A stretch of DNA of 64,000 nt from Talpa occidentalis (Eukaryota; Chordata; Mammalia; Eulipotyphla; Talpidae). Below are positions 54,260 to 64,000 of the stretch, one piece after another. The position numbers were made by a program, and so were the translations under genes. Under the pieces are notes generated by a model that worked only from the letters and a program-made list of their open reading frames with translations, did no database searches and was not told the DNA's origin. The number at the start of each line of letters is the position of its first letter. Positions within the stretch are counted from its first letter, which is position 1. The stretch covers positions 73,560,740-73,624,739 of the forward strand of contig NW_023601322.1 in NCBI RefSeq assembly GCF_014898055.3, given 5' to 3'.

Positions 54260-56330
54260 TTTAATTGTTGGACTCTACTTTTAGAATAACCTGACTTCTG
54301 CCTCTGACAATATGGTAGATAAATATTTTAAACATTTAAAATCTTTTCAACATTGATGTGCTGGTAAGACACAGGGATATCTAGAGGCCAAAAAAAGCAA
54401 GGGACACCAGGAACCCAGAGAGGTAAAGCAGGGTGAAGCTGGTCTTCCCTTGAGGGTCTTACCAAACTGGGTGAGCCTTGCTTTGGTTTGCACATCCTAT
54501 GTGATTCAGGGTACTGATCCCCAGAGAGTCCTGCCAAGGGGGACGTTTTTGGAAAATGTCCTCCACCCCGATGTAGTCCTAGGAACCCAAAGTATTGCAT
54601 CTGGAGTGGAAGGGTGAACCAGAAAGAAGCCCTCTGTCCCAAAGAACTGCAGGCAAATGTGCGTGTCTCAAATCTTATCACTGAGTAGAGAGGGAGAAAG
54701 CCCCTGATGATGCACAGCCATCTGTTGACTGCCATAAGGGTTTGTAAGCTCAGATGCAGAGTACCTTGTGGTCTGAAAAATCTCAGACACAAAATTTAGT
54801 TTAACCCTGAATGCTGGGGTCCCTGAGTGCCTGGCATAACCAAGACAAACACATCTTCAAACCACACCTCAAAATTTTTCACATAAACTTCCAGGCAATG
54901 TAAGTTCATTAAAAAAAAAAACAACCCTCAAAAACACTATAGGGGACCAGATAAGAACCAGAATAAATGGCAAAAATGCACAGGATATAAAATATGCATG
55001 TTTATTATTTTTAAATGATTGAATGTATGATTGGATATTAAGAATTATGCACATAACTAATCATCTTTGGGAAGGACTAAATAGAACTTTTAGAAATAAA
55101 AATTCAAGGTTAAAACCACAGTGGGAGTAGCTTAGGAAAAGCTGAAGAGGGAATTCAAGAGCTGGAAGATGTATTTGAAGAAATCACACAGCACGCAGCA
55201 CAGAAAAACCAAAGTGAGGAAATATGAAAGAGACGAGAGAGAGTGAGGTGGCGGGAGAACTTGTAATCTCTGCCTCAGAATACCTGGACAGGGAGAAGGA
55301 GAGAAGTAGTGGAGCAGAGATAATATTTAAAGGCAGATGACTATGAGTTTTTAAAAAGTGATGAAAAATATGAATCCTCACTTTCAGAAAAGCCAAGCAA
55401 AATAAGTGCAAAGAAATATGTATGTTTATATCATAAAGTGTAGGAAACCAAAAATGAGATCTTAAAATTATCCAAAGAGAAAAGATGGATTCCCTGCAAA
55501 GGACATCTCTACACCAGTTGACGCCAAAGAGCAGAATACGATGTTGATTGATTTGGGGGATGGGGGAAATCTCTGGACATAGAATATTTATTCTACACAT
55601 AGCATAAATGACTTGTTTGTTGAGAACAAAACTGACATTTTAGACAACCCTAACTAAGAATTTGAGGCATAAAGGTTTGAGGTATAAACAGGAATTATGA
55701 GGAATAAAAATGGAATTCATATGTACTATTGTCATGGATCTAAGCTGATCCATGAGGAAAGGGATGAGTCGAAGCTTCTTCCTGTGGAGGATAAAGGTGT
55801 AGATTAACCTTAGATTTTTCAGTTAATTATACATTAAAAACTTATGAAGGAAACAGTGGAAAAATTAAAAAGTATATTTAATTTGTGTAGGAGTAGAAGA
55901 AAAAGTGGAAGAGATGAAGTATCTTATTCAAAACAAGGAAAGAAAAGCAAGACTGAGGACCACACAAAAAGGCCGTCCACGAACGAGAGTCTATAAATAA
56001 ATTATGCTCTGTGTCTGCAGTGTGTGCAGTGAATGGGTCACAGGTACATGCAAGAATGTGGGTGAAATGAAATAAAGCCTAAGAGCAACAGAAGTAAATC
56101 TCATAGAAACACGAGTGACTCATCTATATTAAAGTACAATAACATGTAAAACAAGGAAACACAGATGAGCTGAAATGACATAGCAAAGCAAAGGGATAAT
56201 AATTCAGGATCATGGTGCCTCTGAGTGAAAATGAGAGAATGGTATTGGAGGGGGAACCTGGAGAAGCTCAAAACTGTGCAACTTCTTTGTCTTTAAATGG
56301 GTAGATGAGGATAGAGTTGTCCCTTCACCT
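54260..56330 (+). mobile_element. Ancient L1/HAL1-type 5' and ORF1 remnant, sense
   Basis: The ORF1-side text is diverged but in order: 'atttgaagaaatcacacagc', 'tatgaaagagacgagagag', 'gaaaaatatgaatcctcac', 'tatcataaagtgtagg' and 'atccaaagagaaaagatgg'. Many stops and frameshifts. The 138-codon antisense frame at 55184-55600 is a shadow of this fossil. The first 600 bases are assigned with less certainty. Confidence 0.6.
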
Positions 56331-56499
56331 TTATACTAAATGCCGGAGCTGTTCACAAAGTAAGTGTTCTTTTAGCCCTACTTGTTATTTAATAAGAATA
56401 ATTTCAACATTTATTGTTTTTGGAATTTGATTTTTATGTGATGTGAAATTGAATTCCAATGTTATCTTATCCCAGGGGGGCAGATAGCTGTATGCAATG

Positions 56500-57350
56500 G
56501 CATCGTTTCTCAGGTGACTTTTTTTTTCTTAATGCACTGATCACTCTTGTCATACACTGAATTTTCATATAAGTTGGGATTTATTTTGGATCCCCACTCC
56601 TACTTTATTGCCAAATCTACAGTCATTGATTTGTCTATTCCTCGGTCAATGGCTTATTGATTCGATCTTAGACAGTTTCTTATTTGATGTTCTGCTATCT
56701 GGTGAGCAAAACCCTCCCCATTCCTTTACTTAGGTTGTTGGTTATCTGGGGACACTTCTTGTTCCAAATGAACTTCTTAAGATCATTTACCCAATTCCAA
56801 AAGGATTGTATTAAATGTGTAAATTTATGGTAATGTCTTCCCATCCAAGAATAAGAAATGTCTTTGCGTTTGTTCAAATCTTACTTTACGACCTTCAATA
56901 AGATTTTATAGTCATTTTCGTATCAGTCCTGTGACTTTCTTGTTAAATTTATTCATAAATATTTTATGGTTTCACCATTATTATGAGTGGACTGCTTTTC
57001 CCTTTCCATTTCTAATTATGTATAGCTAATGAAGAGAAGAATGATTAATTTTGGTGTATTTATCATCTGTCCAACTACCTCGTCATAATTCTCTCACCAT
57101 TTAAAATTTTTTTTCATTGGAGTCTCTTGGTTCTCTAAGTATGCAGACATATAATCAGCAAAAAGAGAAAGTTGTTTACTGAATTTTTACAGAATATTTC
57201 ATTTTCTTGTCTTATCCTTCCTTTTTGAATAAAACTGGTGATGGCAGGTATAAATGCCTAAGTGCCTGGGTCCTGTTTGAATGAAGCATTCAGTGGTTGG
57301 CCATTCAAGATGACATATCTAAAGAGTTTTTCCTTTGAGTTTATATTTGG
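56500..57350 (-). mobile_element. Ancient L1 ORF2 remnant, antisense
   Basis: Antisense ORF2 text: 'gttctgctatctggtgagc', 'ttgttccaaatgaacttctt', 'ttcaataagattttatagtc', 'gttaaatttattcataaatat' and 'gcagacatataatcagcaa'. It follows the typical antisense order of L1 reverse-transcriptase coding sequence. Only short broken frames remain. Confidence 0.75.
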
Positions 57351-58922
57351 AATGACCACTGTATTTTAGGACTTCCTGTTTGTGGTTTTGCTCTAGGCTT
57401 TGAGATACGTCCTCTAGTCGATCTTGGAGGGCACTATCGTCTCAAAAGTGACCATTCTGGCCTTCAATTTCTCTGATTCTTTTTAGTTCAAAAGTCACAT
57501 TTCTCTTGAAAACTCTCTTTGTGCTGTGCTCAGTCCTCCTGGCATTTGCCATTTTGTTGTCTCTGTTGAAGTTGTCAACCTTCTCCCGCAGCAGCCCTCA
57601 TTCTTGTCATTCTGCTCTCTGAAAGCTGGACCCCTGATGTATAGTCAGTGGTTGTATATTCTGTATATATTATGTATATTCTGCTGCCTACTGATTGGGG
57701 TTCAAGTCCAGGTACTGAAGTACCTGCAGGCATTAGGAATCTCACAGCAGTACCTGATAGGGGGTGGGACCCTGAGGCCCTCGGTGTGAGAGTAGACAGG
57801 CCATCAAGCCCCAGAGCCCACTATGTGCCCTGCTAGTCTCAATAGACCCCCTCACCCATTTAGCCAGCCTCCCCTGAACCTTCCAGGCCACCTGCCAGAG
57901 GCCTCAGCAGCACATGGCTCAGGTGAGCCAGAGTATTGGTATTGAGAAGAAATTGGTATTGGGAAGAAATTGGTATTGAGAAGAAATTGTTATTGAAAAG
58001 AAGTATCTATTTGGTGCTATTAGTGAGCTTTATTTTGATATTTTTCTGTACATATTATTTTATGGCTGACAATCCCTTGAGAGAAAAGGGCAAATCTTTG
58101 AGAGAGGAAATTAACACCCTTCTGATTAGGAAATGCTAATTTTTTGTGCTTAGATATTAGATTTTTTATTTGAACTCCATTTCTTTCTTTAAAAGAACAA
58201 TGAAGGAGAACAGCTTTCCCTGTGATGATGAGCCCATCTGTGATAAGTCAGCTACGCAGGCCAGGTGCTGGCCCAGGGCAGCTCTTGCAGGTAAAGCGTC
58301 CTAGAAGGATTGAGCAGCCTGCCCGTGCTCACAAACCTAAAGCCTAGGGTGGCGAGGCAGCAGCACATGATAAGTGTCTCCACGATAATCCTTGAAATAA
58401 TTGGAGGCAGCCTGAGGTGTCATGGCCTTGAATCATTAGTTGGTGGAGAAGCAGGAAAGAGCCCACATACATAATGAGGCATCAGCAAAAGAGTGAAGAC
58501 CCACTGAGAGCAGCAACATCTGGCCCCCTCAGCTTGAAGACTCGGGGAGCCCTAAGGAGCCAGAGAAAGTGACAAGGGAGCTTGGTACCAGGAGGAAAAG
58601 TGAAGGCTCCGGTGACAGGGAATAGACAGATGGGAACCTAATAGGCTTTGGGCAAAGAGCAGGAACTTGGGGGTAGGCACATATTTGGAGGAACTGCTCT
58701 GAAACAAAACCATTTTGTCAAAGAAACTCTCCTAGGGGCAAAAACTCCATTGTGGTTCACATGTTCTTGCAGCCTTTCTTCCTCCGTCTCTAACCTAACC
58801 TTTCAGAAGCCTGTTGCAATAACCTCAGAGGGCAAATGAGGTCAAAAGAAACAGAAGAGGTTGTTGTGCTCAGAGCCAGAGACAGACATTCAGAGCACTG
58901 GCTGTCACGGACACCCTGAGTT
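57351..58922. other. Unassigned non-coding sequence with a minisatellite
   Basis: The region is unassigned except for the tandem repeat at 57938-58005. Frames up to 87 codons have no domain. Positions 58190-58640 are unique and moderately GC-rich. No gene. Confidence 0.45.
57938..58005 (+). repeat. 17-base minisatellite, four units
   Basis: Units of 'ggtattgagaagaaatt' repeat four times. Units 1 and 3 are identical, unit 2 differs by one base, and unit 4 is diverged. The encoded Glu/Ile/Lys-rich peptide is a repeat artefact. Confidence 0.92.
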
Positions 58923-58937
58923 CACAGATGGTTTTTC

Positions 58938-59246
58938 TTTTTTTTTTTTTTTTATAGAGGCATGTTATTTATTTATTTGTTTGTTTGTTTGTTTTGTTTA
59001 TACAAGCACTGGGTACAGTCAGAAGCGCGGGAGGGTGAGAGAATTCACCAGAGCCAGAGCGGGGAGCAGAGCAGGCAGAAGGACCAAAGTACACTGCTGA
59101 GGGGAGCAGCAGGCGGCAGGAGAGGTCTGCGCGCCATGTGGGACCCTCCTCCGGTGGCCGGGGAGCAGCCGGGGATTGAACCGGCGCTGCAGAGGCCGGG
59201 CAGCTTCGCAACCCAGCGCTCAACCGCTGCGCCACCGGGGAGGCCC
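58938..59246 (-). mobile_element. tRNA-derived SINE, young subfamily, antisense
   Basis: Read antisense, this has the same diagnostic parts as the copy at 19687: head 'ggggcctccccggtggcgca', B-box 'ggttcaatcc', extra 'gctgctccccggccaccgga' segment, 'ggcgcgcagacctctcctgc', and a tail with (AAAC)n, AATAAATAAATAA, 'catgcctctat' and a long A run. The exact 15-base duplication 'cacagatggtttttc' lies at 58923-58937 and 59247-59261. Few differences from the other copy indicate recent activity of one source lineage. Confidence 0.98.
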
Positions 59247-59279
59247 CACAGATGGTTTTTCAACCTCAGAATCTCTATA

Positions 59280-59375
59280 CCGACCCCTCACATTACCTAT
59301 AAGGAAACCGAGGCTCGGGTGAGAACAACACTTGCCTGGGTTGGTACCTTGACAGAACCCAGATCCCCTCTACAC
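59280..59375 (-). mobile_element. MIR fragment, antisense
   Basis: 'tacctataaggaaaccgagg', 'ctcgggtgagaacaacactt' and 'gacagaacccagatccc' follow the antisense MIR pattern in a shortened form. Confidence 0.5.
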
Positions 59376-60350
59376 AATATCCCAGACACAATATCCTCTC
59401 TACACCTCGGCATGTCACCGACTCTGTGTTAAGAGCTGTCGGCTTCTGATTCCTCAGCCCTTGAGGCCGCCATCTTGGGTCTCTGTACTGTCTTAATCAG
59501 AATCGACTTTTCACCCAGCAGCCCGCCCTGTCCCAGGCCCCGTGCCAAGTGCTGCACACCAAAGGTAGAACGAAGTCTCTGCCCTGAAACCACAGAGACC
59601 ACCCACCAGGGCCCAGTGCTCTGGGTGACGGTGAAGTCCAGCCCTGCCCCAGGACTGCCGTGTGGCTGAGGAGCCGAAGCGCAGGGATCCCCACTCGGGC
59701 ACCAAGGAGCGTCAAGTTGCCAGCTTGCCAGCCTGGGTCAGGAGGACTGTGCCAGAGAAAGGCCTCGAGGAAAAAGTTCTGGAATTGGAGAATGAAGGCA
59801 CTTCATGCTTACTACACAGTTTGGAAGAGGACTTGGCATGTCAGAGCAAAGGGCTTCCAGAGGAAGAGAATGGCCAGGTCCTGACAGTGACGCTGCAGCC
59901 ACCAGGGTCATGCGTGGGGGATGCCACTCAAACTGAAGCTCCCAGCTGCCTGGCTGTCCCCGTCCTGGTGCCGCCCCCATGCCTGGTATTCACTGCAGCC
60001 TGCAGAGTTTGAGCCACAGGTCAGTCTGGTCACTTTGTGACCAGAATATGTGATTTCAGACTCTGACCTTGGAAGCTGGGCAAAGTTTATAAGGTTCAAG
60101 CAAACCCAGATGCTGGAAAGCCTTTCTTCTGGGTATTCCAAAACCTGCTATTTTGAGTCTTTTAAAAACACTCAATATTTTCAATATAAATATGCTCACC
60201 TTTTCGTTAAGGCAGCCCTCCACCCCCACCCCACCCCCGCCACGAAGACTGTGGCAGCGCATGCCTGTGTGCACTAGCATCCATCAGACCAAATGGTTTC
60301 TGATTTTTCAGTCCTACTTATTCAGCCTGTGGCTAATTCGGCATGTCTGA
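59376..60350. other. Unique non-coding sequence
   Basis: A 116-codon frame at 59662-60012 (+) has an acidic middle but no recognisable domain, and it has no supporting splice or promoter context. Wording near 59524-59550 ('caggccccgtgccaagtgctg') resembles the end of an old MIR/L2-type element. Confidence 0.4.
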
Positions 60351-60352
60351 AT

Positions 60353-60552
60353 TGAGCACTGTGTGCCAAGATGTTTGCATGAATTATCTGATTTGATCCT
60401 CAAAACAGTCCTGGAAAGTGCAAGCCACTGTTATCCTCATTTTTTTAATTAGAGGGAAAAGAAGGTGGGGAACTTATGGGGCCACACAGCTAACAGGGGT
60501 GGGTCAGCACCGAGGCTCAACCAGAGCAGCCGGCCGGGTGCCCTGCTGACGG
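60353..60552 (-). mobile_element. MIR element, antisense
   Basis: The antisense order is complete: 'actgtgtgccaagatgtttg', 'attatctgatttgatcctc', 'agtcctggaaagtgcaagcc', 'gttatcctcatttttt', 'gggccacacagctaacaggg' and 'caccgaggctcaaccag'. Confidence 0.85.
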
Positions 60553-61995
60553 TGCCACCACCCTGCCCTCGGCTGGTTCCCTGTGCTTTGCCAGGGCCTT
60601 TCCCACCGGGGAGTTCTCTTCTGTCTCAAGAAAGCTGAGCTCAGTGGTGTAGGGCCTCATCTTCCTCCCTTCTGGGGCCTGCTTGTGAGGTCAGGGCTCT
60701 GAAGGAAGTAGGCCCTCCCCCAGGTGGGGGGAAGGACAATAGTCCTAGGCGACCTACTCAGGTGACATCTGTCACTGTAGCCTTTGGTGGTATTAGGGAA
60801 AGTGCCCAAAATGTGGGGATAGGGCGAGGGTGGAGTGTTCAGTGTTCCCCTTGTTGCATCGTTCAGCAGGCCCACCCAAGGATTGTGCTGTGATCTGGGC
60901 CAAGGCTGCCTCTTTGCAGCTCCGACTGTGGGGTGACATGTTAACTTATAGGTTTGTTTCCAATAAAGATGCAAGTTTTTCTTCTGATGGAAAACCTCTT
61001 CCCATTTCTTCTTGTCATGAAACAGATGTGTCTCACCTCGCCATCTCATCCCACCTTCTCCAAAGCCTGTATGCCTCCTCCAGCCTCCTCTGAACCAGCT
61101 CAAAGTGACCCGCCTGTCCCTTCATTAATGAGTTGATTAAATCTTTAACACATGCACACTTTACATTATCAAGAGAAAAACTGTGATTTTAAGTTTATGA
61201 AATACATACTTATGACTAGAAATGACCACCTCCAAGTGTCTTGCCGGTGACCCTGGACACTATATAGGCACCTTGTTTGTGCTCTGGCTGCACCACACCC
61301 TGCATCTGAATGGAGAGCCTGCGGATAGCTTCAGGCTCCCTTCACTGTCCACATTCCAGGCATTTCCAACTTTGACTTAGTGGGTTTTTTTAGAGGCCAA
61401 TTTGTCAGACCTCCGATTAGGATCTGGGAGCAATTATGCGTGACAAGGTGCATCACCTTCCAGGGGTGAGTAGATGTTTCTGGGAGGCTCTGGGTCCTGA
61501 GAATTGGCCAAACCTTTCAGAGCTGCGGAAGCTGCTCCTTTAGTGGTGCATACAAGTGCCTCGGGTTGGGCTGCACCCTGAGCTCACTGAGAGGACATCC
61601 CATCCACCCAGCTGTCACCTGGACACTTTGAGGGAAAACGGCCAGAAAGGGGGGCGGGGGGGCCACTGAAGCTGAGGTGTCCTAACAGAGGGCGGGATCT
61701 GGTCAGCTGTCCATCCATGACAAGGAATGGGGTTGCCTGTGTTCAGAGAGCCCAGCAGCTCATCCTCACGAGCCTCCCACCCTTAGAGAAGCTGTTGAGA
61801 GCACAAGGACTGCATGTCCTTGAGGTGGGTGGGCAGCAGTTGTCCCGCAGGCCAGGGTGCTGATGCTTGGGTGTGTCCTGGTCATGGACAAGCTCAGACT
61901 GTGGACCTCTGGACACTGGGGTCTGAGCTTCTTGAGTCAGGGACTGTAACCCCCGGATGTGCAGACCTTCCCAAACCTGAGGCACTGGGGGTGAG
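60553..61995. other. Unique non-coding sequence
   Basis: No gene or repeat family recognised. The 148-codon frame at 60657-61103 (-) has no domain. The part at 60930-60990 and 61120-61210 is AT-rich. A G-run lies near 61650-61661. Confidence 0.4.
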
Positions 61996-61999
61996 GCTA

Positions 62000-62235
62000 C
62001 TTCAGATTGTGACTCCACCAGCTACAAACTTCTTGCTGTCTGACCGTAAGCAAGTGACTTCTTGACTCTCCTAATCTGCAAAATGGGCACATACACAGAC
62101 ACAGATGCATTCTGTGCGAGGCCTCTGTATCTGCCTCCCAAGGCTGCTGTGAGGGCTGCCTGAGGGCTCCTGAGCTCATGCATTCTGTGAGGCGTGGTGT
62201 GAGGCCCTTGGCACACCTCAGTCAGTAGTTACTTT
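62000..62235 (+). mobile_element. MIR element
   Basis: 'gattgtgactccaccagcta', 'gctgtctgaccgtaagcaag', 'tgactctcctaatctgcaaa', 'aggctgctgtgagggctg' and 'gaggcccttggcacacctc' follow the MIR order in sense orientation. Confidence 0.8.
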
Positions 62236-63480
62236 AAGCAGTGCCCTCTCTGGCCAGGCATTAGAAATATTCATCTCCCTAAGTGAGAGACGTGAACCTG
62301 TAACAGCCTTAGCAACCAGGCACCAAGAGGGCATGGAGGTTCCCACCTAGATGACCAGTGTGAGGGCCCCCGGGGGCTGCCCTTCTGCCCACCAGCAGCC
62401 TACAAGGTGTGAAGTACTCTAGCCAGTGGTGTGTGAGGAGGGACCCTTTCAGCCAGGAGTGGATCTGGAGTCCTGAACATCAAGGTGACAGAGTATCCCT
62501 CTAACACTCAGTTCCCAGGGGCTGACCAAAGACTTTCAGGGACCCAAAGTCACCCCACTTTGTAGGGGCTCAGTTGGGCAGGGTGGCAATGTCACCACTA
62601 CAGTCACAACTTCCAGCAGTCTCCCTGGTGGAATTTGCCCGGGAGTGGGATCTTTGCCTATCAGCCCCCTTGCTCTGCATGCTGGGCTCCGGGCCCCAGA
62701 CTGCTCCCTTCCCTGCACCCACATCCCCTTCACTTTCAGGATGAGGGAGTCTGTTCATCTCTCATGTGTCTGAGACTGTGACTCATCTGGATAGGGGAGC
62801 CCTTGGACACCCACATGTCTGCATACTCTGTGAGCACCGGGGGCAGCAGTGAGGCGGTCAGCGCACAGGTGGTCAGTTCTGAGGACTGTGCGTGCCGCCT
62901 CCGGTCTTGTGCATCCACATCCCACTCTTCTTGGTTCGCGCAAGCCCCAAAGAGGCAAAGGCACCTAAGAGCCGAGTCTTCACCTCATGTGGCTTTATGG
63001 TCGGGTGGGTGGGTGGCGAGGTACTGGGATTTAGTCCCCATCTTTTGCTGTGGGGAGTAGGGGATCTGCAGGGAGAGGTCTGGAGTGGGGTCCAGACCAT
63101 TGAGACCTGGAGTGGGGTCCTCCCAAGGCCCTGTAAGGAGGGGGTGACTGTCTTCCATGGTCAAGTTCTTAGACAAAAATGCTGCCTTGGGCAAGCCACC
63201 TGGAGACAATTCGCACCCCAACTGCTTGCCCTTCAGCGTCCCATACCTGCAGGGGAGCACTCATTGGTATACCTTGTGCCAAGGAATCGATCACAGAGAT
63301 GAGTCAGAGCTTGGAAGCAAATACCCAATCTGTCTGTGCTCTGTGCTGTGGCCAGTTCTGATCCCCGGGAGTGAAGAAGATTCCCACTGAAAATCCTTAC
63401 CTGCGTCACAGAGGGATTCTGGTGCCAACCCACGCGTTCCTCCTGCCACCATAACTTTCATGCAACAATTCCCATTTCTG
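62236..63480. other. Unique non-coding sequence
   Basis: Overlapping frames up to 136 codons occur on both strands without a domain. A short direct repeat ('ctggagtggggtcc' near 63081-63094 and 63107-63120) is present. No exon supported. Confidence 0.4.
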
Positions 63481-63760
63481 ACCATGCTCAGTCAATTTAA
63501 TTAGTGTTGGAAAGCAGCTTATTTGGTAAGATGATCAGTTTCTAACCTGGGTAAACACTGTTCTTTATGACTATAAATTAGGCACATTATATCTGCTCCC
63601 CGCGTCGTGGGCACCTCATAAAACCATAGGCGCTGGCCGGCCGTCTCGCTTGGTTACCTTTCCCATTACCGTTTTATCATCTTGCTGGTAGGAGTGGGGA
63701 ATTCATTCTGTTTTAATAACAAGGAGGAAGTGGTGACAAGGGGCTTGTTTAATGAGGACA
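63480..63760. promoter_or_regulatory. Possible conserved noncoding block
   Basis: Unique text has 'gtcaatttaattagtgttgg', 'ctataaattaggcacattat', CpG-retaining 'cccgcgtcgtgggcacc' and 'ggccggccgtctcgcttgg', and 'attaccgttttatcatc'. Homeodomain-type cores together with kept CpGs outside an island resemble constrained regulatory DNA. Not tested for conservation. Confidence 0.28.
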
Positions 63761-64000
63761 CCAGTGCTTGGTCATCGTCTCTGCAGATGGGCTGGGGGCT
63801 CCAGGCCTGCCGTTGGGCAGGCCTGCCCAGCGGTCAGGGCCTGCTGCCCACAGGCTGGGGAGGTAGATGCAGGGCTTTTGAGTTCCTTTTGTCTTAAGTG
63901 CAAAGAATTAGAATCAGATATTTTCCAATGGCCACTTTCCATGTCTGAGCGGCTAAGTGTCAGTGACAACTTCGAAGAGCACAGTTGGCACAAGTGTTTT

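Noticed and set aside
55184..55600. 138-codon antisense frame
   Set aside because: It lies on the opposite strand of an L1 ORF1-type fossil. No family match.
57938..58005. Short regularly spaced repeats that might suggest a CRISPR array
   Set aside because: The repeats are directly tandem with no spacers, and the DNA is mammalian. This is a minisatellite.
58962..59432. 156-codon plus-strand frame
   Set aside because: Most of it is the antisense young SINE and its A-rich tail. The rest is unrecognised.

Overview
This window is mammalian nuclear DNA with no protein-coding gene that I can support. The host evidence is the repeat content: L2, MIR, MER5-type and MLT1-like fossils common to placental mammals, several generations of L1, and a lineage-specific tRNA-derived SINE present in 12 copies. 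The SINE head resembles tRNA-Glu and its unrelated body is about 250 bp. It does not look like carnivore CAN, pig PRE-1, cetartiodactyl CHR, camelid, equine ERE or vespertilionid-bat VES elements as I remember them. A laurasiatherian such as a horseshoe-bat-type species (Rhin-1-like) is my best guess, but that is inference and unconfirmed.

Layout. 1-20 kb: unique, fairly GC-rich sequence carrying an old antisense L1 with a TC/TG microsatellite (2.4-4.05 kb), seven SINEs (one pair nested), an L2 fossil, and the longest open frame (5.4-6.4 kb, probably not a gene). Possible conserved noncoding blocks lie near 0.6, 6.9, 10.2, 13.1 and 16.4-17.2 kb. 20-44 kb: no SINE in 24 kb, but MIR, L2, MLT1-like, MER5-type and an old sense L1 (33.9-35.5 kb), plus candidate regulatory blocks near 20.5, 24.1, 25.7 and 26.6 kb. 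44-59 kb: antisense SINEs set in a thicket of old L1 pieces, including a 5'-inverted L1 fossil. One young 5'-truncated L1 has an exact target-site duplication and an unbroken ORF2 C-terminal reading frame. 59-64 kb: MIR fragments and unique sequence, ending in another possible conserved block.

The many short open frames are explained by SINE or L1 sequence, simple repeats, or chance in GC-rich DNA. No recognisable exon series, CpG-island promoter, RNA gene, CRISPR array or prokaryote-type system was seen. The simplest reading is an intergenic or long-intron region, possibly near a developmental regulator because of the AT-rich blocks with clustered homeodomain-type cores. No new biological system is claimed. 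The most interesting points are recent SINE and L1 activity and the putative noncoding regulatory blocks.
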